Source: Flavobacterium psychrophilum (GTDB lineage Bacteria; Bacteroidota; Bacteroidia; Flavobacteriales; Flavobacteriaceae). Taken from it: a DNA stretch of 64,000 bases. A model generated the notes under the pieces. The model was not told the origin of the DNA. It worked only from the letters and a program-made list of their open reading frames with translations, and did not search any database. Where the stretch lies: positions 62,001-126,000 of the forward strand of contig CAMCFT010000004.1 of NCBI GenBank assembly GCA_945874225.1, in the 5' to 3' direction. A program made the position numbers and the translations under genes. Below, one piece after another: positions 48,234-57,927 of the stretch (the first letter of the stretch is position 1; each line of letters opens with the position of its first letter).

Positions 48234-49207
48234 AGTAAAACGTTGTCTAATAAGTTATAATTTATTGGTTTAACCTCATAAAAGTCGTGAACAATAATAC
48301 TTGCTCCGAAACTTTCTTTCCAATACGACAAGCCATTATTTAACTTTCTTCCCTGATTTTCATTGGAAGTTCCAAAATCAAAAAACTGTTTATTTTTGAA
48401 GACTTCGGTAATTAAATAGTGAAATAATAAATCAAGTCCACCCAATTCATTTTTGTCTTCTTTTCCTGAAATATACTGACAATGAGCCACATTCTCGGTT
48501 TCAAAAATAGTGGTTCCGGCAACAATAATTCCATTTTCATAAACATTAAATTGTCGAATGTTTACAGGAAATAATTCCTTTAATTTAATAATTTCCTGCA
48601 AACTGTGAACTGGTTTTGCATGATGTTTCTTGGCCAAATTTGGAATTAAAATAGTATTCCAGAATAATTCAAAATCATCAACTTCTTTTATCTCTAATTT
48701 ATTTTTTTTTCCTTTGGTAATCCCTTCTTTTCTTCCGCTTGCAATTGATGTTTTTTTAGACAAATCTAAAACTACCATTGAATCTCTTCGGATTAATTGG
48801 GCTTCTGCCAAAAACAAGGCATAATTTAATTCTTCAGCAGGTTTTTGATGGTATATTGATGGAATTAATTTTAACTGTAATTTCTCGATATTATTTTCAT
48901 TCAAAAAAGATAAAACAGCTTTAAAAATTTCGATAACTGAGGCCAATTTTATCTTCTCATTGTAAACTAATCCGCCATAAGTTAACCCTTGATGAGAGAA
49001 AACCTCATTGTCAACAAAATTTGCCGGAAGAATGGCGACCCATTTTTCTTTGTCTAAAACAATCAGGGAATAATCCTGGAATCTATCGTTGTGATATTCC
49101 ATAAAATCACGATGAAATAAGAAGGTTGAGTTTTTGGCTTTGCCCATAAAGGCATTCCAATTCTCATAATCTTTAGGTTCGTATCGTTTTATAGTATATT
49201 TTTTCAC
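48230..49207 (-). CDS. FemAB/GNAT-like acyltransferase
   Basis: A 325-aa protein with the two-lobed GNAT fold of FemAB-like enzymes: [74 protein letters not shown], and [27 protein letters not shown]. Members attach aminoacyl or acyl groups in surface polymers. As the first gene of the glycan operon next to the aminotransferase, it probably N-acylates the amino sugar. The exact acyl donor is unknown. Confidence 0.8.
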   Translation of the reverse strand: MKKYTIKRYEPKDYENWNAFMGKAKNSTFLFHRDFMEYHNDRFQDYSLIVLDKEKWVAILPANFVDNEVFSHQGLTYGGLVYNEKIKLASVIEIFKAVLSFLNENNIEKLQLKLIPSIYHQKPAEELNYALFLAEAQLIRRDSMVVLDLSKKTSIASGRKEGITKGKKNKLEIKEVDDFELFWNTILIPNLAKKHHAKPVHSLQEIIKLKELFPVNIRQFNVYENGIIVAGTTIFETENVAHCQYISGKEDKNELGGLDLLFHYLITEVFKNKQFFDFGTSNENQGRKLNNGLSYWKESFGASIIVHDFYEVKPINYNLLDNVLL

Positions 49208-49306
49208 TTCTGATTTTTAAACATTGGAAAATTACTTAATTATTTTGGACTAAAACAGTTTTTTCTATTGAAGTTAAAATTAGTACTTAATAAAAATAAA
49301 AGGCTA

Positions 49307-49322
49307 ATTTTATCGATAAAAT
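49307..49322. promoter_or_regulatory. 16-base perfect palindrome before the type IX cargo gene
   Basis: ATTTTATCGATAAAAT lies 9 bases before the GTG start at 49332, in the region between this gene and the divergent glycan operon. It may be an operator or part of the leader. Confidence 0.35.
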
Positions 49323-49331
49323 ATTTATCAA

Positions 49332-51140
49332 GTGAAACTAAAACTTCAATATCACTTTTTTATTATCATTTTTTTGATTTCTTATTCGTTTTACGGTCAG
49401 AATATTTCACTATATCAGCAATTTAACGGCCGATTTGATTTTGTTTTTATAGGAAATACATTAAATACTGTTGAAAACAATAATATTTTTGGACAGCCTG
49501 AACCACCGTGCATAATAAATACATCTTCATCGGCTTCATTAAACTTAAATTCAAATGATAGTATCGAAAGTGCCTATTTATATTGGGCTGGCTCTGGAAC
49601 AGGTGATTTTGACGTAAAATTAAATAATCAAAATATTAGTTCACAACGCAACTTCAGTCTTATCCAAAATCCAAGCGGATTTGCGTTTTTCAGCGCTTTT
49701 GCTGATATAACTTCATTGGTTCAGTCGACTGGAAATGGTATTTATGATTTTTCTGATTTAGATTTGACAGCTGTTATTGATAACTATTGCACGAATGCTA
49801 CCAATTTTGGCGGTTGGGCAATTGTCATAGTTTATAAAAACAATTCATTGCCTTTGAACCAACTCAATATTTATGACGGTTTACAAGCGGTTCCCACCGA
49901 AATTAACATAACGCTGAACAGCTTGAATGTTATTGACAATAAAGATGCTAAAATTGGTTTTGTTGCTTGGGAAGGAGACAAAAACATCAATGTTAATGAA
50001 TCTCTTCGAATAAATGGAAATACCATTGGAAACCCACCATTAAATCCAGTTGACAATGCCTTTAATGGCACGAATAGCTTTACTGGCGCAGCCGATTTAT
50101 TCAATATGGATTTAGATGTTTATAACATCCAAAACAACATAAATATTGGCGATACAACAGCCAAAATTCAACTGACATCCGGACAGGATTTTGTAATGAT
50201 AAATACAATTGTAACCAAACTAAACAGTCAATTGCCAGATGCAACAATAGCTTTTGATACTGAATTAGAATGCAATTCCAGAAGAATAATTGCTAATTAT
50301 GAAGTTTCAAACCTAGACAGCACCAATCTACTTCCTGCAGCAACACCAATCTCAATTTATGCCAACGGAGTTTTAATACAAAAAACCAAGACAGCGAATT
50401 TAATTCCAATAAACGGGAGCGAAAATTCCACAATATCATTAATAATTCCACCTGCTATTCCTAATAATTTTGAATTGAAATTTGTAGTTGATGATGATGG
50501 AATCGGAAGGGGAATAGTTGCTGAACTCAACGAGAACAATAATACGTTTACAGAAAATATAACTTTGCCAGTTTCAGATAAATTGTTTCCATTGGAAAAT
50601 CTGGTTTCATGCAATTTGGGATTAAGCAAAGGGATTTTTGACTTCTCGAATTATGAAGACTTGATCAAAACAAATCCAACTGATGATGTCAAATTCTACC
50701 CAACAATTGCAGACTTAGAAAACGGAATAAACGCTATTTTAAATACTTCAAATTACACTGCCGAAACTACCCCAAAAACCATTTTTGCCAGGGTTTACAA
50801 CGGAATTTGTTTCAGCACGACCTCATTTATATTGACAACCAATAATTGTCCGCCAACTATCTGCAATTTTGTTTCGGCAAATAATGACACAAAAAATGAC
50901 AGTTTTTATATTGAAGGATTACGAGATGTTTTTTTGAACTTTAATTTGTCTATTTACAACCGTTGGGGAACTTTAATTTGGGAAGGAAACAATAATTTAC
51001 CAGATTGGGATGGCTTTGCAAATAAAGGTCTTTTAATCAATCGTTCTGGAGTTCCTGATGGAACATACTTTTATTTGCTTGACTTAAATGACAAAGATTT
51101 TCCAAAACCGCTTGCAGGATATTTGTATTTAACTCGATAA
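49332..51140 (+). CDS. Secreted protein with gliding-motility C-terminal (type IX, type B) sorting domain
   Basis: A 602-aa exported protein starting with GTG at 49332; signal peptide MKLKLQYHFFIIIFLISYSFYGQ. The first 270 residues (ESAYLYWAGSGTGDFDVKLN, GGWAIVIVYKNNSLPLNQL) resemble a DUF3344-like domain. A CARDB-like part follows (about 310-410). The end is the CHU_C/TIGR04131-type sorting domain: FVSANNDTKNDSFYIEGL, LSIYNRWGTLIWEG, PDGTYFYLLDL. The protein is therefore expected on the cell surface via type IX secretion. Function unknown. Confidence 0.85.
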   Translation: MKLKLQYHFFIIIFLISYSFYGQNISLYQQFNGRFDFVFIGNTLNTVENNNIFGQPEPPCIINTSSSASLNLNSNDSIESAYLYWAGSGTGDFDVKLNNQNISSQRNFSLIQNPSGFAFFSAFADITSLVQSTGNGIYDFSDLDLTAVIDNYCTNATNFGGWAIVIVYKNNSLPLNQLNIYDGLQAVPTEINITLNSLNVIDNKDAKIGFVAWEGDKNINVNESLRINGNTIGNPPLNPVDNAFNGTNSFTGAADLFNMDLDVYNIQNNINIGDTTAKIQLTSGQDFVMINTIVTKLNSQLPDATIAFDTELECNSRRIIANYEVSNLDSTNLLPAATPISIYANGVLIQKTKTANLIPINGSENSTISLIIPPAIPNNFELKFVVDDDGIGRGIVAELNENNNTFTENITLPVSDKLFPLENLVSCNLGLSKGIFDFSNYEDLIKTNPTDDVKFYPTIADLENGINAILNTSNYTAETTPKTIFARVYNGICFSTTSFILTTNNCPPTICNFVSANNDTKNDSFYIEGLRDVFLNFNLSIYNRWGTLIWEGNNNLPDWDGFANKGLLINRSGVPDGTYFYLLDLNDKDFPKPLAGYLYLTR

Positions 51141-51235
51141 ATTTTAATTTTTTGGATAAAAATAATTGATTTAAAAAAACATAGTACCTTAGCTAACGAA
51201 AATAATCAGGATTAAAAACATAGAAACTCTATAAC

Positions 51236-52021
51236 TTGAAACAAATTACTTCCATACAAAATCCATTCATAAAATCTTTGGTTTTATTACAGGAAAAATC
51301 AAAAGCTCGCAAACAATCTGGAACTTTTCTGATTGAAGGCAAAAGAGAAATTGAATTAGCAATTAAAGGCGGATACGAAGTTGATACCATTTTATTTTTA
51401 CCAGAATTAATCACAGAAAAACATCTTCGGAATTTTCATCCAGATATAGAATTAATCGAAATCTCAAAAGAAGTCTATCAAAAACTGGCTTATCGAGATA
51501 CAACCGAAGGAATTTTGGCTATAGCCAAAACCAAATCTTTACAATTATCCGATTTAAAATTATCCGAAAATCCGTTGATTCTCGTTGCCGAGGCTCCTGA
51601 AAAACCTGGAAATATTGGCGCTTTACTTAGAACTGCCGATGCTGCAAATCTTGATGCCGTGATTATTGCCAATCCAAAAAGTGATTTATACAATCCAAAT
51701 ATCGTTCGCTCCAGCGTAGGATGTTTATTTACAAACCAAATTGCCACTGGGACAACATCTGAAATTATTGCTTTTTTGAAAGAGCGACAAATCAATATTT
51801 ATTGCGCCACTTTGCAAAATTCGACTTCATATCACACTCAAGATTACACAACGCCAACAGCATTGGTTGTTGGAACTGAAGCAACTGGCCTAACTGAAGA
51901 ATGGCGAAACGCAGCCATACAAAACATCATTATTCCAATGCAAGGCGAAATTGACAGTATGAATGTTTCGGTTGCCGCGGCAATTTTGATTTTTGAAGCG
52001 AAAAGACAAAGAGGATTTTAG
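51236..52021 (+). CDS. TrmH/SpoU-family RNA 2'-O-methyltransferase
   Basis: A 261-aa enzyme that methylates ribose 2'-OH in tRNA or rRNA. It starts with TTG at 51236 (KQITSIQNPFIKSLVLLQEK); no better start is available. The N-terminal part is the substrate-binding domain (RKQSGTFLIEGKREIELA). The knotted SPOUT domain shows EAPEKPGNIGALLRTADAA, NIVRSSVGCLF, LVVGTEATGLTEEW and IPMQGEIDSMNVSVAAAI. Exact nucleotide target unknown. Ends in KRQRGF, as do other TrmH proteins of this phylum. Confidence 0.92.
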   Translation: MKQITSIQNPFIKSLVLLQEKSKARKQSGTFLIEGKREIELAIKGGYEVDTILFLPELITEKHLRNFHPDIELIEISKEVYQKLAYRDTTEGILAIAKTKSLQLSDLKLSENPLILVAEAPEKPGNIGALLRTADAANLDAVIIANPKSDLYNPNIVRSSVGCLFTNQIATGTTSEIIAFLKERQINIYCATLQNSTSYHTQDYTTPTALVVGTEATGLTEEWRNAAIQNIIIPMQGEIDSMNVSVAAAILIFEAKRQRGF

Positions 52022-52090
52022 ATTTTAGATTGCAGATATCAGATTGCAGGTTGCAGATTGCAGAATACAAATTTTAGATTATAGAATTTA
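52021..52090 (+). repeat. Degenerate AGATTGCAG-type tandem stretch
   Basis: AGATTGCAG, AGATATC, AGATTGCAGG, AGATTGCAG and TTTTAGATT follow each other between the methyltransferase stop and the hydrolase start. It is a low-complexity tandem array without coding potential. Confidence 0.6.
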
Positions 52091-52114
52091 GTTGGAATAT
52101 TTTAAAATGAAAAA

Positions 52115-53671
52115 ATGAAAATGAAAAAATTAATTGCCTTACTGATATTGCTAATAACTTGTAACTCATTTGCACAAATAAGCGAAAAACAAGTTGACGA
52201 ATTAGTAGAAAACACCTTGAAAAATTTCAATGTTCCCGGAATTGCCGTGGCAATTGTCAAAGACGGAAAAGTTGTTCTAGCCAAAGGTTACGGAGTAAAA
52301 TCAATCCTTACCAAAGAAAAGGTAGATGCAAACACCTTGTTTGGAATTGCATCTAATAGTAAAGCCTTTACAACAGCGGCTTTGGCTATGTTAGTCGATG
52401 AAAAAAAACTAAACTGGGATGATAAAGTGACCCAATATCTTCCTGAATTTAAAATGTATAATGATTATGTGACCAATGAATTTACCATTCGGGATTTAGT
52501 GACTCACAGAAGTGGACTCGGACTTGGGGCAGGTGATCTGATGATTTGGCCTGACGGAAGCGACTTTAAAGCGACTGATATTATTCATAATTTGCAGTAT
52601 TTAAAACCTGTTTCGGCCTTTAGAACTAAATATGATTACGACAATTTATTATATATCGTCGCTGGCGAAGTCATTCAGAAAGTTAGTGGTCAAACTTGGT
52701 GCGATTTTATTGAAAAACGTATAATGAGACCATTGGAAATGAATAATAGTGCAGCTTCCTATTTACGATTGAAAGACACTACAAATATTATAGCACCACA
52801 TGTTCCTACCGATGGAAAACTAAAAATTATTTCACGTTATAAAAACCATACTTTCGATGCAGCTGCCGGAATTTATTCAAGTGTAAACGATTTGAGCAAA
52901 TGGATGATTCTGCAATTGCAAAACGGAAAATACGGTCCGGAAAAACAGAATCAATTATTTTCTAAAAAAGAACAAGATGAAATGTGGAGTCTTCAAACCA
53001 TAATTCCTGCAAATACAAGACCTCCATATAATACACATTTTAGCGGTTATGGCTTGGGTTGGTTTTTGAGTGATGTTAGAGGATTCAAACAAGTTACTCA
53101 TACTGGCGGATTAGAAGGAATTGTAACTCAAACCACTTTGTTTCCAGAGTTAAATTTGGGAATTGTGGTATTAACAAATCAGCAATCTGGTGCCGCATTT
53201 ACCGCCATAACAAATACTATTAAAGATACTTATCTAAATATTCCATACACAGATTATGTCGAATTGTATAGCAAACGGGAAAAAGATAACATAGCTGAAG
53301 CTGATAAAACCACCGATGAAGTTTGGGCTGCCGTTGCCAAAAATCAAAAAGAAAAAGTTAAAATAGATGTTAAAAAATACACCGGTTTTTATGTTGATAA
53401 TTGGTTTGGCCAAATTGAACTTTCAGAAAAAAAAGGAAAATTATTTTTCAAATCCATTCGTTCACCAAAATTGGTTGGCGAAGTTTTCTTCTATAAAGAC
53501 AATACTTTCGTAGTAAAATGGGACAATCGCAGCTTTAATGCAGATGCTTTTTTGTTTTTTGAATTGGATGAAACAGGAAAATTAGATGCTATAAAAATGA
53601 AGCCCATTTCAGAATTAACAGACTTTAGTTATGATTTTCAAGATTTGGATTTTACCAGAGTGAGAGAATAG
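52115..53671 (+). CDS. Serine hydrolase, class C beta-lactamase/esterase family
   Basis: A 518-aa exported protein with signal peptide MKMKKLIALLILLITCNSFAQ. The beta-lactamase/DD-peptidase fold shows the catalytic S80-x-x-K83 (ASNSKAFTT), the Tyr motif YDN (KYDYDNLLY) and the third motif HTGG (THTGGLEGIV). A C-terminal DUF3471-type domain (about 425-518: KKYTGFYVDNWFGQIELSEK) follows. Many such proteins are D-aminopeptidases or esterases, and resistance to antibiotics should not be assumed. It is in a run of plus-strand genes. Confidence 0.88.
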   Translation: MKMKKLIALLILLITCNSFAQISEKQVDELVENTLKNFNVPGIAVAIVKDGKVVLAKGYGVKSILTKEKVDANTLFGIASNSKAFTTAALAMLVDEKKLNWDDKVTQYLPEFKMYNDYVTNEFTIRDLVTHRSGLGLGAGDLMIWPDGSDFKATDIIHNLQYLKPVSAFRTKYDYDNLLYIVAGEVIQKVSGQTWCDFIEKRIMRPLEMNNSAASYLRLKDTTNIIAPHVPTDGKLKIISRYKNHTFDAAAGIYSSVNDLSKWMILQLQNGKYGPEKQNQLFSKKEQDEMWSLQTIIPANTRPPYNTHFSGYGLGWFLSDVRGFKQVTHTGGLEGIVTQTTLFPELNLGIVVLTNQQSGAAFTAITNTIKDTYLNIPYTDYVELYSKREKDNIAEADKTTDEVWAAVAKNQKEKVKIDVKKYTGFYVDNWFGQIELSEKKGKLFFKSIRSPKLVGEVFFYKDNTFVVKWDNRSFNADAFLFFELDETGKLDAIKMKPISELTDFSYDFQDLDFTRVRE

Positions 53672-53752
53672 ATTTTTCATAATTATTAATTGCAATCCCT
53701 GTTTGCATATCTCGTTCCTTTTTTCTATTTTTAGAAATTGAACCCATTTTTT

Positions 53753-55972
53753 ATGTTAGAAATAGATTTTGAAAAAGAAAACAAGGCAATCCTTCAAGAA
53801 TACAAAGAGTTACTTCGCATTAGTTACCAAACCTTAACTCCCGAAGACAAAAAACTTATACGTAAAGCTTTTGATGTTGCTATGGATGCACATAAAGATC
53901 AACGTAGAAAATCTGGCGAAGCCTATTTTTTTCATCCTATCGCCGTGGCAAAAATCGTAGCTTCGGAAATAGGTTTGGGAGCAACCGCAATTGCAGCTGC
54001 CTTATTGCACGATGTTGTCGAAGATACTCCAATAACAGTCGAAGATATTGAAAAAATGTTTAATCCAAAAGTTGCCCAACTTGTTGAAGGATTAACTAAA
54101 ATTTCGAAAGTTCAAAAGGAAATGAATGTTTCGATGCAAGCCGAAAATTTTCGAAAAATGCTACTTACATTAAATGATGATGTACGGGTAATTCTGATAA
54201 AAATCGCCGACAGATTGCACAATATGCAAACTTTGGATACAATGGAAGGCTTTAAGCAAGTCAAAATTGCCTCTGAAACATTATACATTTATGCGCCACT
54301 TGCCCATCGATTAGGCTTATATAAAATAAAAAACAAACTTGAAGATTTAGGTCTAAAATACACAGAACCAGAAATTTACAATGACATTGTCAGCAAATTA
54401 AAAGAAACCAAAGAGGAGCAAGATTCCTATATAAAAGACATTTCTGATGTTCTTCAATCTGCTTTAGATGAAGAAAAACTCGATTATGTAATAAAAGGAA
54501 GACCAAAATCTATCTATTCCATTTATAGAAAAATGAAAGCTCAGGGAGTGGGCTTCGATGAAGTTTACGATAAATTTGCGTTGCGCATCGTTTATAAATC
54601 AAAACCTCACGATGAAAAATTCCTAGCCTGGAAAATATATTCAATAGTAACTGATCATTACAGACCAAGCCCAAGCCGATTGCGAGATTGGATTTCTTCA
54701 CCTAAAACTACTGGTTACGAAGCCTTGCACATTACGGTTATGGGACCAAAAGGGCGCTGGGTTGAAGTTCAGATTCGAAGCGAACGTATGAACGAAATTG
54801 CTGAGAAAGGATATGCTGCTCATTACAAATACAAACAAGGTGGTTCCGAAGAAAGTGGTTTAGACATTTGGCTCAATTTACTAAAAGAAGCCTTGGAAAA
54901 TTCAGAAACCAATGCGGTAGATTTTGTAGAAGATTTCAAAATGAATTTGTATTCTAAGGAAATCTTTGTGTTTACTCCAAAAGGAGAAATAAAATCATTG
55001 CCAAAAGGCGCTACTTCACTTGATTTTGCCTTTAGCATTCACTCCGAAGTCGGAATTCGCACAAGAGGAACGCGCGTCAACGGAAAATTAGTTCCTTTAA
55101 ATCACGAATTAAAAAGTGGTGATCAAATCGAAATCATTACTTCTCAATATCAAAAACCAACTATCAACTGGCTTGATTATGTGACCACTTCGAGAGCAAA
55201 AAATAAAATAAAAAATGTTCTAAACGAAAACACGAAGAAAATTGCCGAGGAAGGAAAAGAAATACTCACACGAAAACTGAAACACTTAAAAATCTCTTTA
55301 AGCGAATCAGTTGTCAATGAATTAGTGAATTTTTTCAAACTAAAAACCAGTTTGGATTTGTTTTACCGAGTGGGAGTTGGAGCTATTGAAAATCAGCAAT
55401 TGAAAGATTATGCTGCTCAAAAAAGCAATACTTTTATTAATTTTTTCAAGAGTAAAATCAAACGGTCTGCAAGTACTGCTAATGAAGATATTCACAAGCA
55501 AGTACTGAACAGTAATTATGATATGCTAGTTTTTGGCGCAGACCAAGACAAGTTAGACTATAAATTATCCACTTGTTGCAATCCCATTCCCGGTGATGAA
55601 GTTTTTGGTTTTATTACCATAAATGAAGGAATTAAAGTTCACAAAAAAGATTGCCCTAATGCAATAAGCCTTCAATCGAATTATGCATATCGCATTATTT
55701 TGGCAAAATGGATAGATTCCTCACAACAGGAATTCAAAGCAATTTTGCATATTACCGGAATGGATACTATAGGACTTACAAATAAACTTACTAAAGTAAT
55801 TTCGGACAATATGAATGTAAACATACAAAGTATTTCTTTGAGTGGAGAAGCTGGAATTTTTAAAGGCCAAATAGCTGTAATCGTACAAAACAACAATATT
55901 CTTAAAAGATTGATTGATAATATCAAGCAAATTGATGGCATCGATAAAGTAAGTCGAGAATATAAAAATTAA
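53753..55972 (+). CDS. Bifunctional (p)ppGpp synthetase/hydrolase RelA/SpoT
   Basis: Long RSH enzyme that makes and degrades (p)ppGpp in the stringent response. From ATG 53753 it is 739 aa (a TTG at 53738 would add five residues). Hydrolase HD domain: FHPIAVAKIVA, LLHDVVEDT with the HDxxED-like site. Synthetase domain: GRPKSIYSIYRKM, DKFALRIVYK, GYEALHITVMGPKGRWVEVQIRS. Then TGS (FVFTPKGEIKSLPKGATSLDFAF), a zinc-finger-like region (LSTCCNPIPGDEVFGF) and ACT. Because both catalytic sites look intact, a bifunctional Rel/SpoT type is likely, as is common in Bacteroidota. It is 65 bases before the fur promoter. Confidence 0.95.
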   Translation: MLEIDFEKENKAILQEYKELLRISYQTLTPEDKKLIRKAFDVAMDAHKDQRRKSGEAYFFHPIAVAKIVASEIGLGATAIAAALLHDVVEDTPITVEDIEKMFNPKVAQLVEGLTKISKVQKEMNVSMQAENFRKMLLTLNDDVRVILIKIADRLHNMQTLDTMEGFKQVKIASETLYIYAPLAHRLGLYKIKNKLEDLGLKYTEPEIYNDIVSKLKETKEEQDSYIKDISDVLQSALDEEKLDYVIKGRPKSIYSIYRKMKAQGVGFDEVYDKFALRIVYKSKPHDEKFLAWKIYSIVTDHYRPSPSRLRDWISSPKTTGYEALHITVMGPKGRWVEVQIRSERMNEIAEKGYAAHYKYKQGGSEESGLDIWLNLLKEALENSETNAVDFVEDFKMNLYSKEIFVFTPKGEIKSLPKGATSLDFAFSIHSEVGIRTRGTRVNGKLVPLNHELKSGDQIEIITSQYQKPTINWLDYVTTSRAKNKIKNVLNENTKKIAEEGKEILTRKLKHLKISLSESVVNELVNFFKLKTSLDLFYRVGVGAIENQQLKDYAAQKSNTFINFFKSKIKRSASTANEDIHKQVLNSNYDMLVFGADQDKLDYKLSTCCNPIPGDEVFGFITINEGIKVHKKDCPNAISLQSNYAYRIILAKWIDSSQQEFKAILHITGMDTIGLTNKLTKVISDNMNVNIQSISLSGEAGIFKGQIAVIVQNNNILKRLIDNIKQIDGIDKVSREYKN

Positions 55973-56008
55973 TATTTTCAAATTGAGTTATACAAATAGG
56001 AATCATAA

Positions 56009-56040
56009 TTGACATACATTAAAATAATAATTTATCTTTG
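56009..56040 (+). promoter_or_regulatory. Promoter of fur
   Basis: TTGACA at 56009-56014 and TATCTTTG at 56033-56040 with 21 bases between TTG and TATCTTTG. The ATG of fur lies 7 bases after the element, so the transcript would have almost no leader. Confidence 0.6.
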
Positions 56041-56046
56041 CCTGAT

Positions 56047-56502
56047 ATGACGCAAATTTCAATAGATAATAGCAAAAATCAAGAAATTGTAAAAAGTGTT
56101 TTTACGATGTATCTTGAAAACAAAGGACATCGCAAAACGCCTGAGCGCTATGCAATTCTTCAAGAAATTTATGAAAGCGAAGAGCATTTTGATATAGAGA
56201 ATCTTTATATCAAAATGAAAAACAAAAACTACCGTGTGAGTAGAGCAACTCTCTACAATACAATAGAACTTTTATTAGAATCAGGTTTGGTTCGCAAACA
56301 TCAATTTGGACAAAATCAGGCACATTACGAAAAATCTTATTTCGACAAACAACACGATCACATCATAATGACTGATACCGGCGAAGTAATTGAGTTTTGT
56401 GACCCAAGAATTCAAAGTATCAAAAAAACAATCGAAGAAATATTCGATATAGAAATCACAAACCACTCCCTATACTTATACGGAACAAAAAGACAAAAAT
56501 AA
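56047..56502 (+). CDS. fur: Fur-family metal-dependent repressor
   Basis: A 151-aa regulator; I chose ATG 56047 because the upstream TTG at 56038 is part of the promoter. The winged-helix part reads [33 protein letters not shown] and [27 protein letters not shown]. The dimerisation part shows [23 protein letters not shown]. The CxxC pair that holds structural zinc in many Fur proteins is missing (MTDTGE instead). It may sense iron or another metal, or peroxide. The FecA-like receptor at 7 kb is a likely target. purA follows after 32 bases. Confidence 0.9.
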   Translation: MTQISIDNSKNQEIVKSVFTMYLENKGHRKTPERYAILQEIYESEEHFDIENLYIKMKNKNYRVSRATLYNTIELLLESGLVRKHQFGQNQAHYEKSYFDKQHDHIIMTDTGEVIEFCDPRIQSIKKTIEEIFDIEITNHSLYLYGTKRQK

Positions 56503-56534
56503 CTCACAGAAATTAACTACAAATAACACACAGA

Positions 56535-57806
56535 ATGACCGTAGATTTATTATTAGGATTACAATGGGGAGACGAAGGAAAAGGAAAAATTGTTGATGTT
56601 CTTACTTCAAAATATGATATTATTGCTCGCTTTCAAGGTGGCCCAAATGCGGGACACACTTTAGAATTTGACGGAATTAAACACGTTTTGAGAACCATTC
56701 CTTCTGGGATTTTCCATAAAACAGCCATAAACATTATTGGAAATGGTGTCGTAATTGACCCTGTTGTTTTTCAAAAAGAAATTGAAGGTTTAGCTAAATT
56801 TAATTTAGACATAAAAAATAAATTAATAATTTCAAGAAAAGCACATTTAATTTTACCAACACATCGTTTGCTTGATGCTGCATCTGAAGCTGCAAAAGGT
56901 AAAGCAAAAATAGGCTCTACACTTAAAGGAATTGGACCAACTTATATGGACAAAACCGGTAGAAACGGAATCCGTGTTGGCGATATTGAATTAGAAGATT
57001 TCAAAGAAAGATACAGAGCTTTGGCAAACAAACACGAAGAAATGATCAAATTCTACGATGTTGCTATCCAATACAATCTAGAAGAAATGGAAAAAGAATT
57101 CTTTGAAGCTATCGAAGAATTGAAAAAAATAGAATTTGTAGACAGCGAAGAATATTTACACCAAGCACAAAAAGCAGGAAAAGCAATATTGTGCGAAGGC
57201 GCTCAAGGTTCATTACTTGATGTTGATTTTGGAACTTATCCATTTGTAACTTCTTCAAATACTACTGCAGCCGGTGCTTGTACTGGCTTAGGAATTGCTC
57301 CAAATAAAATAAAAGAAGTATACGGAATTTTCAAAGCTTACGTAACACGCGTAGGAAGCGGTCCGTTTCCAACAGAACTTTTCGACGAAGATGGAGCTAC
57401 AATGGCAAGAGTTGGAAATGAATTTGGATCAGTTACCGGAAGACAAAGACGTTGTGGTTGGTTAGATTTAGTAGCATTGAAATATGCTATTCAAATTAAT
57501 GGAGTAACCCAATTGATGATGATGAAAGGTGATATTCTTTCTGGATTTCCAACGTTAAAAGTATGTACGGAATACAATTACAAAGGAAAAAACATTTCTC
57601 ATTTCCCTTACAACATCGAACCAGAGAACGTAACTCCTGTTTTTAAAGAATTCAAAGGATGGCAAGCGGATTTGACTGGAATGACCACTTATGATCAATT
57701 ACCAATCGAGTTAAAACAATACATCAAATTCATAGAAGAATTCGTTGAAGTTCCAATAAAAATTGTTTCTGTTGGACCTGACAGAAAGCAAACAATTCTA
57801 AAATAA
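56535..57806 (+). CDS. purA: Adenylosuccinate synthetase
   Basis: Joins IMP and aspartate with GTP hydrolysis to make adenylosuccinate in AMP synthesis. It is 423 aa. The N-terminal GLQWGDEGKGKIVDVL with the catalytic Asp, GGPNAGHTLEFDG with the catalytic His, GSTLKGIGPTYMDKTGRNGIR, and the C-terminal SVGPDRKQTI are all visible. Starts 32 bases after fur and ends at a strong terminator. Confidence 0.97.
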   Translation: MTVDLLLGLQWGDEGKGKIVDVLTSKYDIIARFQGGPNAGHTLEFDGIKHVLRTIPSGIFHKTAINIIGNGVVIDPVVFQKEIEGLAKFNLDIKNKLIISRKAHLILPTHRLLDAASEAAKGKAKIGSTLKGIGPTYMDKTGRNGIRVGDIELEDFKERYRALANKHEEMIKFYDVAIQYNLEEMEKEFFEAIEELKKIEFVDSEEYLHQAQKAGKAILCEGAQGSLLDVDFGTYPFVTSSNTTAAGACTGLGIAPNKIKEVYGIFKAYVTRVGSGPFPTELFDEDGATMARVGNEFGSVTGRQRRCGWLDLVALKYAIQINGVTQLMMMKGDILSGFPTLKVCTEYNYKGKNISHFPYNIEPENVTPVFKEFKGWQADLTGMTTYDQLPIELKQYIKFIEEFVEVPIKIVSVGPDRKQTILK

Positions 57807-57813
57807 AAACTTA

Positions 57814-57842
57814 AACGCTCTGAAATTCAGGGCGTTTTTTTT
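57814..57842 (+). terminator. Rho-independent terminator of purA
   Basis: AAACGCTCTGA pairs with TCAGGGCGTTT, with one G/T mismatch, followed by seven or more T, 8 bases after the stop codon. Confidence 0.85.
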
Positions 57843-57855
57843 ACACTTAAATCAA

Positions 57856-57913
57856 ACCGCAAATTCGCGAATTAAAAACCATTGAAGTAAAAATTAATTT
57901 GCGAATTTGCGGT
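57856..57913. repeat. Inverted repeat, 20-base arms (ACCGCAAATTCGC type)
   Basis: The arms 57856-57875 and 57894-57913 are complementary with one mismatch, with 18 bases between them. It lies between the purA terminator and the Nudix gene and looks like a dispersed intergenic repeat. Confidence 0.75.
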
Positions 57914-57927
57914 AAAATTAAAAACAA

